Assembly: GCA_033032865.1 (NCBI GenBank)
Contig: JAWHQI010000013.1
Span: 6,262,001 to 6,326,000 of the forward strand
Direction: 5' to 3'
DNA: 64,000 nucleotides
DNA from: Dactylorhiza incarnata
Lineage: Eukaryota; Streptophyta; Magnoliopsida; Asparagales; Orchidaceae
The notes beneath the pieces are model-generated. The model ran no database searches. It saw nothing but the letters and a program-made list of their open reading frames with translations, and was not told the DNA's origin. Of this stretch, positions 1-10,599 are shown piece after piece. Every line of letters starts with the position of its first letter. The stretch's first letter is position 1. The position numbers and the translations under genes were made by a program.

Positions 1-3
1 TTT

Positions 4-20
4 TGGCGCCGTTGCCGGGG
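4..20 (+). other. Primer-binding site, tRNA-Asp type
   Basis: TGGCGCCGTTGCCGGGG is the exact complement of the 3' end (with CCA) of plant tRNA-Asp(GUC). The missing 5' LTR should therefore end a few bases left of position 1. The NA bodies at 36342-36358, 41234-41250 and 61479-61495 carry the same site with zero to two mismatches. Confidence 0.9.
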
Positions 21-222
21 ACACAGTCGTGTGAGTTTCTGGAGAGGGAGAACCTGCGATATAAGTTCTTCCATTTGTAAATTGCATCCTTTTTGTTTTA
101 TTTCTTCCTAATCTTTTTTTTTACAGTTTTAAAATCAAGTTTTTTCTAATTGTATTTCCATTTCGTGTGTAGTAAGTCTTATTTCTGCTTATTCCATTTT
201 TTTAATCTTCTGTGCACCATTA

Positions 223-1335
223 ATGTATTCTCGTCCATCTTGCAATTGGTGCTCTTCTCATAGTCACCTTAGTGAAGATTGTTATTTAGGAAGGCGTAAT
301 AATAACTCGTATGGCTCGTCATATGGTGCTCCCGCCGCGGTTGCACCCTCATATAACAAGCCTGCTTATTATCATTACGCACCTCCTGTGCAAGCATCAC
401 CTTCTCTGGGTGGTTGGACCCCATCGTGGTCTAAACCTACTGAGAAGCGGTGCTTGTGTTGTAAGAGTCTCGATCATGCACTGAAGGACTGTGAGCAATG
501 GAAGTTGCAATTGGCGGAGGATGATGAGCCAGCGCTTATATCCATTCCACCTCCTTCCTATGCCACTGCTCCTTCCATCATGGATGACACATATGTTAGG
601 CCTCCAAGTCATCTTGGGAGCATAATGAATGCGTTTATTAGTGTTGTCGTTGATCTCCATGAAGACATTATGGAGTTCCCTCCTTCTTCACTACCGTCAC
701 TACCGGTGGATTCATTTTCGAAGGATAGCTCGCATCTTTTAGCTGATTCTATCATGATCCATGCTTATCCTCCATCTTTTTCTGACTTTACTACGCACTT
801 ATCTTTTGATCTTGTCGATTACTTAGATGTGCAGGATGAGCTTCTGGATCCCGAAGCTGTGCCGAGTTGCACTGAGGAGGATTTTATCCTTAGTGAGGAG
901 GTTTCTACCTCATCACCGGAGGAGAAGGTCCAACTCATCACCAAGGTTCCTAGCTGCTCATATTCTTCCTGCAGTGCTCTTAATGCGGTCGACAATGAGT
1001 CTTTTGTGAAACCTGATGGGAGTGATACCGGGACCACTCCCACGATTGCTGATTATTTTAGTTTTTCTTCTCTTTTATTTCCTGACAACCTTTCTCTGTC
1101 TGAGCCTGTGCAGGTTGATCTTTCACAGGTACTTCTGGAGGACTTGGAGCATTTTGCTCAAGTCAATGAGGAGCGTGACCTCATATGTGAGGAGGTTGAC
1201 CCCTCCTCCATAGTGGAAACCCCACTCATTTCTTTTTCCTCCTGCCACCTCCATGAAGACGACACCTCGCTAGGCAAGGAAAGTTTTGGTGAGTTGAGTG
1301 GGGATTCCTCCTCTTCTTACTTTTATTCCCTCTAG
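223..1335 (+). CDS. Two-zinc-knuckle acidic protein of NA-1
   Basis: 370 codons from ATG. Two CX2CX4HX4C knuckles lie near the N terminus: CNWCSSHSHLSEDC (about residues 7-20) and CLCCKSLDHALKDC (about 77-90). A Tyr/Pro/Ser-rich linker separates them. The remaining roughly 280 residues are Ser/Asp/Glu/Pro-rich and strongly acidic (for example LAEDDEP and repeated EE/ED pairs). No canonical Gag capsid domain, protease or polymerase motif is visible. The knuckles suggest RNA or DNA binding like a nucleocapsid, but here they sit at the N terminus, before the acidic tail, the reverse of an ordinary Gag. The ORF lies about 200 nt after the primer site, where gag should be. Homologues at 34908-36146, 39799-41038 and 60018-61282 keep knuckle spacing and acidic tail, so the protein has been under selection. 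This copy stops about 40 codons earlier than the 34908-36146 copy. Function unknown. Confidence 0.75.
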   Translation: MYSRPSCNWCSSHSHLSEDCYLGRRNNNSYGSSYGAPAAVAPSYNKPAYYHYAPPVQASPSLGGWTPSWSKPTEKRCLCCKSLDHALKDCEQWKLQLAEDDEPALISIPPPSYATAPSIMDDTYVRPPSHLGSIMNAFISVVVDLHEDIMEFPPSSLPSLPVDSFSKDSSHLLADSIMIHAYPPSFSDFTTHLSFDLVDYLDVQDELLDPEAVPSCTEEDFILSEEVSTSSPEEKVQLITKVPSCSYSSCSALNAVDNESFVKPDGSDTGTTPTIADYFSFSSLLFPDNLSLSEPVQVDLSQVLLEDLEHFAQVNEERDLICEEVDPSSIVETPLISFSSCHLHEDDTSLGKESFGELSGDSSSSYFYSL

Positions 1336-1377
1336 CTGTGACGAGCAGGTATTATTTGTATTCGGGTAGAGGTGTGA

Positions 1378-1427
1378 CTGTTCTATCGCCGTATCGGTAC
1401 CCGCTACCGACACGCATATTAGAACAG
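1378..1427 (+). other. Conserved RNA hairpin downstream of the NA ORF
   Basis: An outer stem (CTGTTCTA with TAGAACAG, 8 bp) and an inner stem of about 10 pairs with one mismatch (around CGGTA/TACCG) are separated by a small internal loop and capped by a 5-nt loop. The equivalent stretch is found in the other NA bodies at about 34946-34997, 39837-39888 and 60076-60129. The inner stem is kept even where both arms have changed. In NA-1 it lies after the stop codon; in the 34908-36146 copy it overlaps the ORF end, so coding alone does not explain it. A role in RNA packaging, dimerisation or translation is inference. Confidence 0.6.
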
Positions 1428-3180
1428 TTACCTGTGCATTTCCTTTTTAATAGACCCATTAGCTAGAACTGTTTTAAATTTAAATAAGGCGTGCTGGGAA
1501 GGCAATAACCCAAGTAGTTATCTTACCTTTCTTGCAATGTTAGTTTATCTAGTTTGTTTAGTTAGTTTTAATTTATTTTAGTTTGTATATTTTCTTTTGT
1601 TTTTGCAGAGCTCACCCTTGCAGGTCCTTCTTCTGGATGGCAGACGCTGCAGCTTTGTCTTGATTCACACGCCAATCTTCTGGTATGCTCACTTGCTGAG
1701 CATTGGGTACTCTCTTTCCCCAGACTTCTTTTTGAATTTTGTGGTTATATCTTTTGTTGTATTTGTGGCCCACTACACGTGCACATATCATTTGCATACT
1801 AGAAGTACATTTTAGTTCAGTTTTATAATTATTATTTCATATGCACCGCACACTAGTTCACCCACATAAGCGCGCACTCACTTGTTTGTGTGCTTCCGTT
1901 CACGCTTATTTTGGTTGGGAGTTTGAAATAGGATGTTAGTTTAGGTATTGCAAGTCGAAGTGTCATGTTGACTCCAGTAGTGTTCTAGTCGCATATTCGT
2001 GCTTGCATAGAAATTTGAGTAAAATTAGATTATCTTTATGCTTTTAATTTACAATTAGTATTTTTGCGTAGTTTTTTATTTATGTTACTCATTGGGTGAA
2101 TGTGAATGAAATTGGCAGTAGCACAGTGTTGTGTGTAGGCAAGCGCTAGTTGTGCGTTGCTCGAGTCGGAAGGAAGGTTTATCTTTCTCATGGTCTAAGA
2201 ACATGCCCAAGCGACTCTTGAAGCATGGGTGAGAGCGATTCAATAAGTTGAACGTGATGTAGGACATTTAGTTGGCTAGTTTGAGCTTTGTTTTCCATGA
2301 CCCATTCACTTACCATTGCAAGCCAAATTTGTGCCTACCCCTCCTTTGTTTCAGCTCTTCTTTCAATCACCAAAACCTGAAGCTTATCCAATTATCGCAA
2401 CCAAGTAGTGAGTTAACTAAAATTATATTTCTTATTTGGGTGTGATGTTTGGAATTATTGTGATGTGAAAAAAAGAGAGTATATTGTGTGCTGAACACAT
2501 TTTTGTAAACCAATTGGGGGATAAAATAATTAGAAAAAAAAAGAAGTTGAAAAGAAAAATCTGAGGAAGGAATAGAAATGAAAAGAAATCCCTTTGAGCG
2601 TATTAGAAAATTTAGTTGGTATTTGTTGGAGTAGGCTGTGTGCACACCCAATTTTCAAGCTAAGTCTGGGGGTGTGTCACACTAGCATCTTTCTTGGTCT
2701 TGTCTGGGTGCATCGTTATCTTTTGACTCAATTGGGTTGCGTAGCCGTCTCATTTATCATTGATTATCATACCGTAACCTAATCCCCATTATAACCTGAA
2801 AGTCCTATTGATTTAACTTGTGAATTTGCTAGCACCGTGGAGAGAGTGTAACCGGGCAAGCTTATGGCTCTCGTCGTTGATGGATTTCAGCGAAGTTATC
2901 CCTGAACTCCAGTCTTTTGCAACACCCTCCTGAGTGGCTTGTTTACTTTCACACCGGGCACGACCGCACAAATTCTTCATGATTCACCATCTGAGTATAA
3001 CTAAATCTCTACTTACGCTTTAACACTTTTGTAAATTAGTTAACATAGCTAGAATCTCCTTTTACTGAATTTCTATTTGCTTGAGTATGATACTTCGCAT
3101 CCTACTCTTTCTTTGCAATTCTCTATGCTAACTACCATTTTCTTATCCCGCCGGATTTGTTTGCTCGGGATGCGCAAACA
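1428..3180 (+). other. Non-coding body of NA-1
   Basis: No credible ORF. The sequence is homologous, in parts, to the bodies at 19689-20231/33726-34907, 38075-39798 and 58286-60017, including the block around 1610-1720 and the purine-rich tract near 2525-2560. A copy of the polypurine motif AAGTCTGGGGGTG lies at 2662-2674, about 520 nt before the true polypurine tract. The third copy of the motif seen in the other bodies (for example 59716-59730) is deleted here. Confidence 0.6.
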
Positions 3181-3196
3181 GGTAAGTCTGGGGGTG
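3181..3196 (+). promoter_or_regulatory. Polypurine tract of NA-1
   Basis: GGTAAGTCTGGGGGTG abuts the TG that starts the 3' LTR, the expected place for plus-strand priming. The same sequence, inverted, abuts the LTRs at 19689, 38075 and 58286. Confidence 0.75.
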
Positions 3197-4901
3197 TGAT
3201 GAGTCCAATTTATATACTGATTTTCGGACTCATCCGGCTATTTTTTCCTGCATTTGTACTTCATTTTTGTTCGTAATTGTTTATATTCACTCGTACGCGC
3301 TTTCACTATTAGTGCAATGTTTAGGCCCATTGTGGTGTGCAATTGCGCGCTTTATTGTTGGGGGCAAGCACAATGTGCTCCCCATTCTTTTTATGCTTTT
3401 ATACTTGTGCTGGAGGTGTGTTCCCAGCGTTTGGATTTGTTGTGCAGGCAGGTGGGCAGATCGTCCATATTGCCCAGAACTCATCATGTATGAATCGCAC
3501 AGTCGTGTGTTTTACTTGACGCACGGTCAGCTGCGATCGTGCGCTATGATCGGCTGGTAAATATGGTGATCTGCCCAGCTCGTGCATTTTCTTCACGCAC
3601 GGTTGGCCTAAACCGTGCGCGAACAAAACGCACGGCCTCCTTTTGGTTGCCGGATTTCGAGTTTTCTGAATTTACCCATGCGTTTTTACGCATGGTCGGC
3701 TTCGACCGTGCGTGAGTAAAACGCACGGGCGCCCCTACTTCGTCTTCCTGGCTTTTATGCTTGTTAAATATCACATGGTTCACGCACGGTCGTGCGTTCG
3801 ACCGTGCGTGACCAAATTTCTGATTGTTTTCTATAAAAGCGCAGATTTCCGCCCTAATCGAGACGATCCATTTTCCCGCTCCCAGAGCTCCAGTTCCGCG
3901 CCATTTTTGCTGCTCCATCGCCGCCCACCATTTGGAGGTGCTCCGGACACATTCTTGGCTCAAATCTTGAGCCGGAGTATCCTCTCGGCCGCCTCCATCA
4001 TCCAAGTACTTCAAGAAGAGGATTCTACACTCATCTTCATCGCCAAGCTTGGAGTTCTTTGCATCAGACGTGGTCGGATTGTAGTTAACCGGAGAAGACG
4101 GGTCCATTGGGAGGAAGTGAGAGCCCTCCTCTACCCCGGACGATAGTTGGGACCGAGCTAGGACGCGGATTGACAACCCGACGATTCCTACCGAGAATCT
4201 ACAATAAGCCTACGGATTTGGTTGTATCTCTTGCATTTTCTCTACTTGTGTGGATGTATTTGGTTGTGTTCTTCATTTTATTGATGATGTTATGCTATAA
4301 ACATATTTGCTCTTCATGAAAATTCATGTTTATGAAATGATGTTGTATGTTTATTAGTCACTAGAGGTGCGCCACCAAATCCACTCCACCATCCACTTCA
4401 CTCCGCTATCCACTCGCCCATTCCGTGTGCCTACTCTTCCATCCCGCCTAGCGAAGCGTGGCATAGCGGCCCGTGTAATCCATTCGCATAACGAAGCAGC
4501 ATGCTCAAGGCCTGCACAGTTCGATTCTGCTTGCCTACTCGTCCATTCGCCTTGTGAAGTAGCGCGCTCAAGGCCTGCCTAGTTATCATCCCACCAAGCG
4601 AAGCATTGCATAGCGGCATTGCATATGAGTAGTTGTAGTTGTTTTCTTTTATTTTCCAAAACCCAAATCAACTCTCCCGCAATCCATCCGACTTCAGGAC
4701 TTCAATCTCAAGTCCGTCCTCAATAGTTAACTCCACCTTACTGTGTTCCTTCGAGATCGATACTTGGGGATTCACTCCCATATTTTAAATTACTTGAATG
4801 ATCGGTACACTGCCATTTCGTGCCGCAGTCTAGCTACCGCCTAGCCATTTCGTGCCGCAGTCTAGCTATCGCCTATAGCGGTGTGCGAGATTTGCGCATC
4901 A
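3197..4901 (+). repeat. 3' LTR of NA-1 (1705 bp)
   Basis: Begins TGATGAGTCC and ends GCGCATCA, giving 5-bp terminal inverted repeats TGATG/CATCA. A TATA box lies at 3832-3838 (CTATAAAAGC), so U3 is about 630 bp. Upstream of it is a run of palindromes. About 4430-4630 holds degenerate repeats related to AGGCCTTGAGCGCGCTGC in inverse orientation, shared with the other NA LTRs. The same termini and order of blocks are seen in the LTRs at 17979-19688, 36365-38074, 41257-54304 and 61502-63155. Confidence 0.88.
3484..3838 (+). promoter_or_regulatory. U3 palindrome cluster and TATA box of NA-1 LTR
   Basis: Several inverted repeats built on CGCACGGTCG/CGACCGTGCG occur at about 3594-3622, 3675-3710 and 3780-3812. 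A weaker one lies near 3520-3550. TATAAAA follows at 3832-3838. Position just upstream of the TATA box in every NA LTR suggests an enhancer or structural element; this is inference. Confidence 0.6.
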
Positions 4902-6704
4902 ACGATATTGTGACTTGTTCAGTTCTTCTTGTTCTCACAACGATATCGTCGTGTGTACTTTGTTGTCACAACGATATCATCGGATTGTCCATATTATCTC
5001 GGCGATAACTAGCATAAGCCTTCTGCTGAGTTCTGTGAGTAGTCTCAACGATATATGAATACTTAATCGACGATATGTCCAGTTCTTCTCGACGATTTTG
5101 GACTTAGTGAGTTTAGAGAAGTACTGAACTTATGATTTATTCTCTGCAGTTATAAATAGAGCATACCATCAAATTCATAATGATTTTATCATTAACCTGA
5201 GCACTTCTTCAATTCAGGAACATTGTTGGGCACTGCTCCCAACACACTACATATGACAGTTTCACAAACCGCACATAAATATGTCGAAAGAGACTGAAGG
5301 GAGATATACGATTAGAGTAAACGTTTCCAATGCGACGTACGTCGATTTCCCAAATCGACGTGCATTAAATATTGTTCTATATATTAATCAACGTACGTCG
5401 ATTTCCCAAATCGGCGTGTGTCGAATACTATCTGATAGTATAGAAATTCTGTTAAACGCATACCAAATCGATGTGCGTCGATGTCATAAATTGACGTGTG
5501 TCGAATTCGATCCGACTACTTATCAACTTGGCGTGCGTCGATTTCACAAATCGATGTGCGACGAATAGTATCCGGAAAAGTATGTCTTTATGTTAAATGC
5601 ATGCCAAAACGACATGCATCGATTTCACAAATCAACTTGCGTCAAATGGTTCGTTTAACATCCTCTTCGAATACAATTCGACATATAATTAATCCTACTC
5701 ATTATTTTATTATTTCCCAATTAATAAAATATTATTATGGAGTTGGTTCTTTACTTGTATCCAATACAAGTAAAAACCAACATGATTATTTATTCAATTT
5801 CCGTTCATTCTTAAAGTGCGACCTAATATGTTCATATTACGTTGACAGTAAGACTAATCGTTTGATTACTTCTAGATCACAGATTCTAACACTATGTTGT
5901 GCCCCTTCTTCTCTGTTAAAATCAGGTCAATCAGCCTCTGATAGAATGTATAGGATCAAGTGGCTTCCTTAGAGGGGAGGAGGGTGTATAAAAATTATCA
6001 AAAATGCTTTTTTTTCACAAATTAAGATCTTGAATAGAAATGGATTTTAAGCACAGTAGAAATAGAGTTGTAAGTAATTAGAATTAGTGAAAAGAAAAAC
6101 CAATGCATTCATATAAAAATCTTCCTCGAACTAGTTGACCATAGCCATCCACCCTCGGATTAGGCTCACGTTCCCTAGACCGAAACCCAGATCTAGTCTC
6201 GACACGTGGGGCAAATTCCCAGCCCTAGATCTACCATAGATCTAGTCTCCACACTCGGGGAGATTTCCCACACGATAGAAAGATAAGCGGTCAAATATCA
6301 AAACCCCAAATAAAATACAAAAGAGAAATGTCTACAGAAAAACTCCCTAAAACTGAAGTCGAAGGAAGACGAGGAAGGTCCGCTCGAAATAGTTATCGAA
6401 GAATATGAATTCTCCACTTGAACAATAACTTTAAGCGCTAGTCTTAAAATCCTTTAACATTGAAGGTAGGAAGTGTTGGAGGCTCTTGAGGCAGCTAGGG
6501 CGACCCACCTATTTGAAGTTACTCGTGTTGGAATTAAAATGCTGAGAAAATAAATTGTTTTTATATTTTTCTGGGAGCTATCACATGCGGTAGTAGCTAC
6601 CACCGGGCAATAACATCAAATTTTAAGTTTGTCACATTTTTTCATCCTCAGGACGTTGGAGCTTTCCATATGAAGGTTGAGCTATCGTCAAGCGGTAGTT
6701 ATCT
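4902..6704. other. Unassigned intergenic DNA
   Basis: No credible gene. The first 350 bp repeat CAACGATAT-like words. A TATAAATAGA lies near 5151-5160. A 21-bp inverted repeat TGTTGGG(7 nt)CCCAACA lies at 5224-5244, and a palindrome array at about 5330-5650. Near 6150-6260 AGATCTAGTCTC recurs twice. The stretch may be an old copia-type LTR fragment into which NA-1 inserted, but nothing proves it. Confidence 0.4.
5330..5650. repeat. Irregular array of CGTCGATTT palindromes
   Basis: Five inverted repeats of the form CGTCGATTT-NNN-AAATCGACG are centred near 5350, 5407, 5478, 5545 and 5625. The first is perfect and the others have one to four mismatches. Spacing is 57 to 80 bp, and spacers share fragments such as TTAAACGCATACC. 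The cause is unknown: satellite-like repeat or U3 of an unrecognised element. Confidence 0.6.
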
Positions 6705-7965
6705 TGTAAGACCCCCCCCCCCCCCCCCCTAAAAAAACCCACCCTCTCAAGCACTAAGTGATCGCCTTGTTAGGTACAAGAATCATCACATCACATCAGA
6801 GTCACGTAGCGGAAGCAGAAGTAAGGGAAATATACAAGTCCACAACTATAAATATATCTAACCAAAAGGCCGCAGCCTATTGTTTACATAAACTTCCTCG
6901 TGGGCTACAAATAACTACAACAAAACATTCATTATTTAGACCTACACTCTAGGACTCACATCACGGAAGACAGAGGGCGAGGCTGGAGTATCCGATCGGG
7001 CAATCTCGAGGGCTGGTAAGTCATCCTGCGGTGCGGGGGATTCGCGCTGTCCCATCTCCTGCGAATGGTTATAAGAATAACCGTTAGTCACAGAGCTAAG
7101 TGGAAAACACATTCCCTCCCCGGGTCTGTATCCTGGGGGCGGGCTTAAGTACCAGAAATAGATAGCCAAAGCAAGGAAAGGGTTAGCAGCAGGTATGTAT
7201 ATATAACTATAGGGCCTTGCAGCAATATTATTAGTTAAATAAGGGGAGCGCGCAGCTTATAATAACATTAGTAACCCTACCTTGCACACACACAGCAGGT
7301 ATTCAAACCAGTACACAAGACCCTGTGTCGACACATTTTGGACCGCTTCTCTTCCAGCAGGGTAGCGAACCCCGCGGGCCTCATCGATGTGGCCGTCGGT
7401 GACAGTAGCCAGTCCTTACACTTCTGAGCGTAGTCGTACCATATCACCTAGGACCTCCCGTGCAGCTTAGTGTACTATTTGGATGTGAGCGACATCCGGC
7501 GATTCTGAGGTTTATGCCGACCAGTGGAGGCAAATCAGCGGGTTCGAAGTGGTGATAACCCGCGGTGCACATCTCCCTGGCGCCATGAGTCGTCATCCCT
7601 CCTGCACCGATACGAACGGTTTGCAGGCATGACCGACCCACCATTTTTATAGCAAGCAATTTGTAAGCATTTTAATGGAAGGGATGACTACTCCAGGTCT
7701 ACCGCGGCTTCCTTAACTCAATCGGTTACACAACTTTTGGCCAGGCGACGCAACGGAAGTGGGGCATCTTATTTGGGGCTAACCCTAGAGGAGGTACTCA
7801 ACTCTTGGTTATCCCCAACTAAGACCTTATAACAATGTAGAATGTTTCGTTATCTAGCGCAGGACCTGGGTTAGCACCGTAAGCATATTATAATGCAACA
7901 TAAACTGTGGAGCTGAGTAATAAATCACTTAACAAAAAGGAGGCTGAAGGCAAGGGCCGAATTAA

Positions 7966-8308
7966 CTGGACCAGTATGAGACTGGAGTATCAAAAAGAAC
8001 CAACAGAAAGCAGTAGACAACTCGCCAGTGCGAGATTGGAGTATTGAAAGGGATGGACAAAATAGTAAATAAGTGACCAGTGCGAGACTGGAGTATAAAA
8101 AGGAAAGAACGAAACAGTAAATAAGTGACCAGTGCGAGACTGGAGTATTAAAAGGAAAGAACAAAACAGTAAATAAGTGTCCAGTGAGAGACTGGAGTAT
8201 TAAGAGAGGAAAAAAACGAAATAGTAAATAAGTGACCAGTGCGAGACTGTAATATTAAAAGGAATAATTGAAAGCAGTAAATGCTGGACCAGTACGAGAC
8301 TGGAGAAA
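7966..8308. repeat. Tandem array, unit about 60 bp, in Elem-E LTR
   Basis: About six or seven units share GACCAGTGCGAGACTGGAG followed by an A-rich stretch and AGTAAATAAGT. Units differ by point changes and short indels, so the array is old. Confidence 0.8.
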
Positions 8309-9956
8309 ACAAATAACTAAGCAGGTTAGTTGTCCAATCACTCCATGATCAGGAGGCTTCAGTGTCATCTCCATTCATAGGAGGAAACTCTGTTCTTTCC
8401 CCGTTCATATGGGTCTCTTCTCTGTTCACAGGAGTCTGTTTATCTTAGTTATAGTTCGGGGTTGGCTTACATTCCATATGACTTCTTATTATTGTGTGCT
8501 TTGAGTTCACACTTTAATTATTGTGTCATTATCGATTCGTAATAATGTCTCACGATCGTGACTCGATCGTGTGTTTCGATTCCTTTAACTTAATAGATTT
8601 CTCGTAATAATTGGTGAGTCTGCCATATATCTTTAAATGACTCGCAATATTTTATAATATGCTCCAAAATAACATGTCAAGGGCCCACCAATTTTCCCGA
8701 ATATTTCAATCTGTTTTAGGGTTTTATTTCGCTCGAAGCAATCTCATTTAGGCTTTTAAAATTATCAAAAGAGTTGATAAAAACTCCAAACTTTGATAAC
8801 ATCTGTAAGATAGCCTAAGTTTGAGCCTATAATTTTTTTATGAATTTTTCAAAGTGCTTTAGGCATTTAATACCTCCAATTAAATCTTGTAAAGGCTTTT
8901 AAATATAACTAACTAATTCCAAAAATTCCCAAATAATTACTGAGGGCAGCCCTCTTAATGAGGCACATTTTTCATGTTGAAAGTTTTTGCCATAGGAGCC
9001 TAGTTTAGTCTCAGAAAAAATTTGGAAGGGAGGGAGAGAATTGGGGTGCGGATAAGCATATCCTGGGAGAGGGGAGACAGTTAAACAGGGTGCGAGATTT
9101 CGATCCCCATAGCAGATCTGGAGCCGATACGCTGTGGGGGCACACAATTTCACGCGGGGAGGGGGGGACGAGAAGACATGGGCCGTCTGATCTCATCGTG
9201 GAGATCGGACGGGCCCCCGTTACTGGACGGGGCCGCTGAAGGTGGCTGTCGCTGCCACCGCCAGGCAGCGGCCCGCAAGTGCCGACACCTCCCCTGGTCA
9301 ACTCGCCGGGGACCGGCGATCATTCCGGCGGTGGTCCGGAGGCCTGGCGCCGCCGGCCACCATCGGATTGAAGGAGGAAGAGGAGGCGAGGGCGGTGGCG
9401 CGACCTTCATGGGCCATACAGGCCAATGCGGCGCCACCCTCCCCGCTGGCAGGGCCTCCCATCGCCCCTGACTGGGTCGCCGAGGGTGGGGCTTACCTCC
9501 GGTGGTGGTCCGCCGGCCGCCGCCGGAGGTGTCCATTGTAGTGGTACAGGAAGATAATAGGAGAGGGGGGCTTGCGAGTGCCACTGGAGACGCATTCTCT
9601 GGCGGCCTTGCCGCCTCCCTTCGTCGGAGCAGAGGTCCCCAGATGGGGACCTATTTCCCCAGCACCACCACCGGCGCTAGGGGGGCTCTCACGGCCAAGC
9701 CACCACCTGGGCTTGGACAAGGCTCAGGTGGCGTGGGCGGTGCTCCGACGACTGGGGGGGCGACATGCCTCTGGGGGAGTAAGAAGGGGGAGGAGGAGGT
9801 TGTCCACCTAGAGAGGGGGACTCAGGAGGAGGAGGGTCGTCCGACCATTGGGGTGGCGGCGGTGGTGGCTCGAGGAGGGGCTTTCCGGTGGGGTAGGGCT
9901 TGGGCATGGAGGGGAGGTGGCTGGGGGAAGTGTATTCAGGGAGGGGAGGGGTCGGT

Positions 9957-9967
9957 CCCTTTTATAG
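9957..9967 (-). promoter_or_regulatory. Likely TATA box of Elem-E LTR
   Basis: The minus strand reads CTATAAAAGGG about 710 nt from the LTR start, just before the GC-rich block. If used, U3 is about 0.7 kb and the transcribed LTR part about 3.2 kb. Confidence 0.5.
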
Positions 9968-10331
9968 GGAAGGAGGGGGCCTCCCTCCCTTTTTCCTAAT
10001 GTAGGATTAAAGGGAGGGGTGGGTGGGGGAGATATTTATCCCCCTCCCTCTGTCCACTACCTAAGGTGGGATGCCCACCCATGGGTCAGCCCCCTCAATT
10101 GAGGGTTAGGGAAGAGCTCCCCCCCCCCCTCCTTAGGAAAATTCTAAAAGAATTAAGCTTGGGGGTGACCAAGATCAACTCTATGGTGGGGTCCCCCATG
10201 TAGGTCATGGTCCAAGGGGTCCACTAAGACTTACTGGAGTCGATTCCAAGTTCGTATGCTCCGTATTTCGTACGTTATGCCGTGGTAGTCTGCAATACCT
10301 AAAACAGACATATTTCCCGTATGACCTCATA

Positions 10332-10569
10332 TCGGGATGGAACGAATTCCGTTGCACTTGTATTGGTCGCACAAGTCTAACGGAACTGACAGAAGTTGAT
10401 TTGGAGTACGTCTGGTCACTATTCCATAATAATGTGGTTGTGATGCGCTACGACACTCAAAATGGTCATTTTCCCTAAACGACCTCGGATCGGGATGGAA
10501 CAAATTCCGTTGCGCTTGTATTGGTCGTACGAGTCTAACAGAACTGACAGAAGTCAATTTGGAGTTTCC
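10332..10569. repeat. Direct duplication (about 80 bp, 158-bp period) in Elem-E LTR
   Basis: TCGGGATGGAAC starts copies at about 10332 and 10490. Each runs about 80 bp to GACAGAAGT-AATTTGGAGT with a handful of differences. Flanking words (ATGACCTCAT/ACGACCTCGG) extend the similarity to nearly the full 158-bp period. Confidence 0.75.
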
Positions 10570-10599
10570 TGGCACTATATCCCCTATTCGGATCACTTT

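Larger units (their letters stand above)
1..4901 (+). mobile_element. NA-1, non-autonomous LTR retrotransposon (5' LTR outside window)
   Basis: The window opens on a primer-binding site complementary to the 3' end of plant tRNA-Asp. A single ORF, a long non-coding body, a polypurine tract and a complete 3' LTR (3197-4901) follow. No protease, reverse transcriptase, RNaseH or integrase is present, so the element must borrow these. Three further bodies of the same family lie at 19689-36364, 38075-41256 and 58286-61501, all on the minus strand. The tRNA-Asp primer is typical of Athila-type gypsy elements; membership of that lineage is inferred. The 5' LTR and the left TSD are off-window, so the TSD (candidate ACGAT at 4902-4906) cannot be confirmed. 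Confidence 0.88.

Noticed and set aside
5224..5244. TGTTGGG/CCCAACA inverted repeat as the end of a copia LTR
   Set aside because: No matching partner LTR, primer site or TSD could be found nearby.
6712..6729. Run of 18 C as a possible assembly gap or artefact
   Set aside because: GL has an A run at the same position relative to its LTR end, so it is probably real; exact length may still be a sequencing error.
9150..9999. Proline-, glycine- and arginine-rich ORFs on both strands in the Elem-E LTR
   Set aside because: The region is very GC-rich, which leaves few stop codons in any frame; no domain or conserved start.
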